The translations under genes and the position numbers were made by a program. 6,044 nt of DNA from contig JAQVXF010000075.1 of the NCBI GenBank assembly GCA_028709355.1, positions 1 to 6,044 of the forward strand. Reading direction: 5' to 3'. Source of the stretch: Syntrophomonas sp. GTDB lineage: Bacteria > Bacillota > Syntrophomonadia > Syntrophomonadales > Syntrophomonadaceae. This document shows positions 5,730-6,044 of the stretch, piece by piece. The notes under the pieces are model-generated. The model was not told where the DNA came from. It worked only from the letters and a program-made list of their open reading frames with translations, and searched no databases. Every line of letters begins with the position of its first letter. Position 1 is the stretch's first letter.

Positions 5730-6044
5730 CTAACCCTTGGTCTTGACTACCGGTTCACCCTTGAATCGGATATCGACATACTCTAATGAATCGGTGCCCT
5801 CATCGGCCATATCTTTTTCCATTTCCAGCACTTCGCTCAGCATCTTGATCTTTTCGTCAATGCGCTCCAGATCACCAAACCTAATCTCCGTCCCCTGCAG
5901 AGTGTAAATCTTCAATGTTTCGTCCTGGTTATGATAGTAAACATCCGATAGAAACTGGCGCTGCTCGTCGGGGATGGCTTGCCACACTACCCTGATCTTA
6001 TCGGTGGCTTGGCGATTGATTGCCTGCCCCAGGTTAACATAGTC
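5730..6044 (-). CDS. ftsQ: cell division protein FtsQ/DivIB, C-terminal part (5' end outside window)
   Basis: FtsQ/DivIB is a single-pass membrane protein of the divisome whose extracellular part joins FtsB/DivIC and FtsL. Only the last 104 residues are in the window. The frame is open to the right edge (DYVNLGQAINRQ...), so the gene starts beyond it. Features typical of the C-terminal beta domain are GTEIRFGDLERIDEKIKMLSEVL and the near-terminal strand LEYVDIRFKGEPVVK, whose YVDIRF matches the common YIDVRF-type motif. The membrane segment and POTRA domain would lie in the missing part. The TAG stop at 5732-5730 is 11 bases before ATG 5718 of the DUF881 gene and overlaps that gene's ribosome binding site, which points to one operon. 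Position at the head of DUF881-sbp-ftsA-ftsZ supports the call. Confidence 0.88.
   Translation of the reverse strand, partial: DYVNLGQAINRQATDKIRVVWQAIPDEQRQFLSDVYYHNQDETLKIYTLQGTEIRFGDLERIDEKIKMLSEVLEMEKDMADEGTDSLEYVDIRFKGEPVVKTKG

Noticed and set aside
1..6044. CRISPR arrays, insertion sequences, tRNA or rRNA genes
   Set aside because: No regularly spaced repeats, transposase-like frame, terminal inverted repeats with target duplications, or RNA gene signatures were seen on either strand.

Overview
The window looks like a chromosomal piece of a Gram-positive, Firmicutes-type bacterium, probably an anaerobe of the Syntrophomonadaceae/Peptococcaceae kind. The reason is the division cluster ftsQ/divIB - DUF881 - sbp (DUF1290) - [ftsA] - ftsZ, which matches the gene order of Bacillus and clostridial dcw clusters. 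The taxon is an inference from gene order and protein style. All genes read on the minus strand, so transcription runs from the right edge to the left edge.

Region by region, in transcription order: the 3' end of ftsQ (cut by the right edge); one intact DUF881 membrane/coiled-coil protein; the intact small membrane protein Sbp; a roughly 0.57-kb stretch (about 4068-4624) with no intact gene that is the decayed 3' half of ftsA; an intact ftsZ with a strong ribosome binding site and a clear intrinsic terminator; a 244-bp intergenic stretch with several small hairpins and a 10-bp direct repeat; an intact beta-class site-specific DNA methyltransferase; a 276-bp intergenic stretch with an inverted repeat and a terminator-like hairpin; and dprA, open and unbroken to the left edge, lacking only its last residues.

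The main discovery is the ftsA wreck. FtsA-like peptides occur in the correct order but in all three minus-strand frames, with at least five frame changes and in-frame stops. The first half of the gene is gone, while sbp and ftsZ on either side are intact. If no second ftsA exists in the genome, this lineage divides with FtsZ but without FtsA, and would need another membrane tether such as SepF.

A second point is the junction after ftsZ. In many endospore-forming Firmicutes ftsZ is followed by spoIIGA-sigE-sigG. Here it is followed by a terminator, an orphan methyltransferase and dprA (ssDNA uptake/RecA loading), so the division cluster ends in a rearranged or inserted DNA-processing segment.
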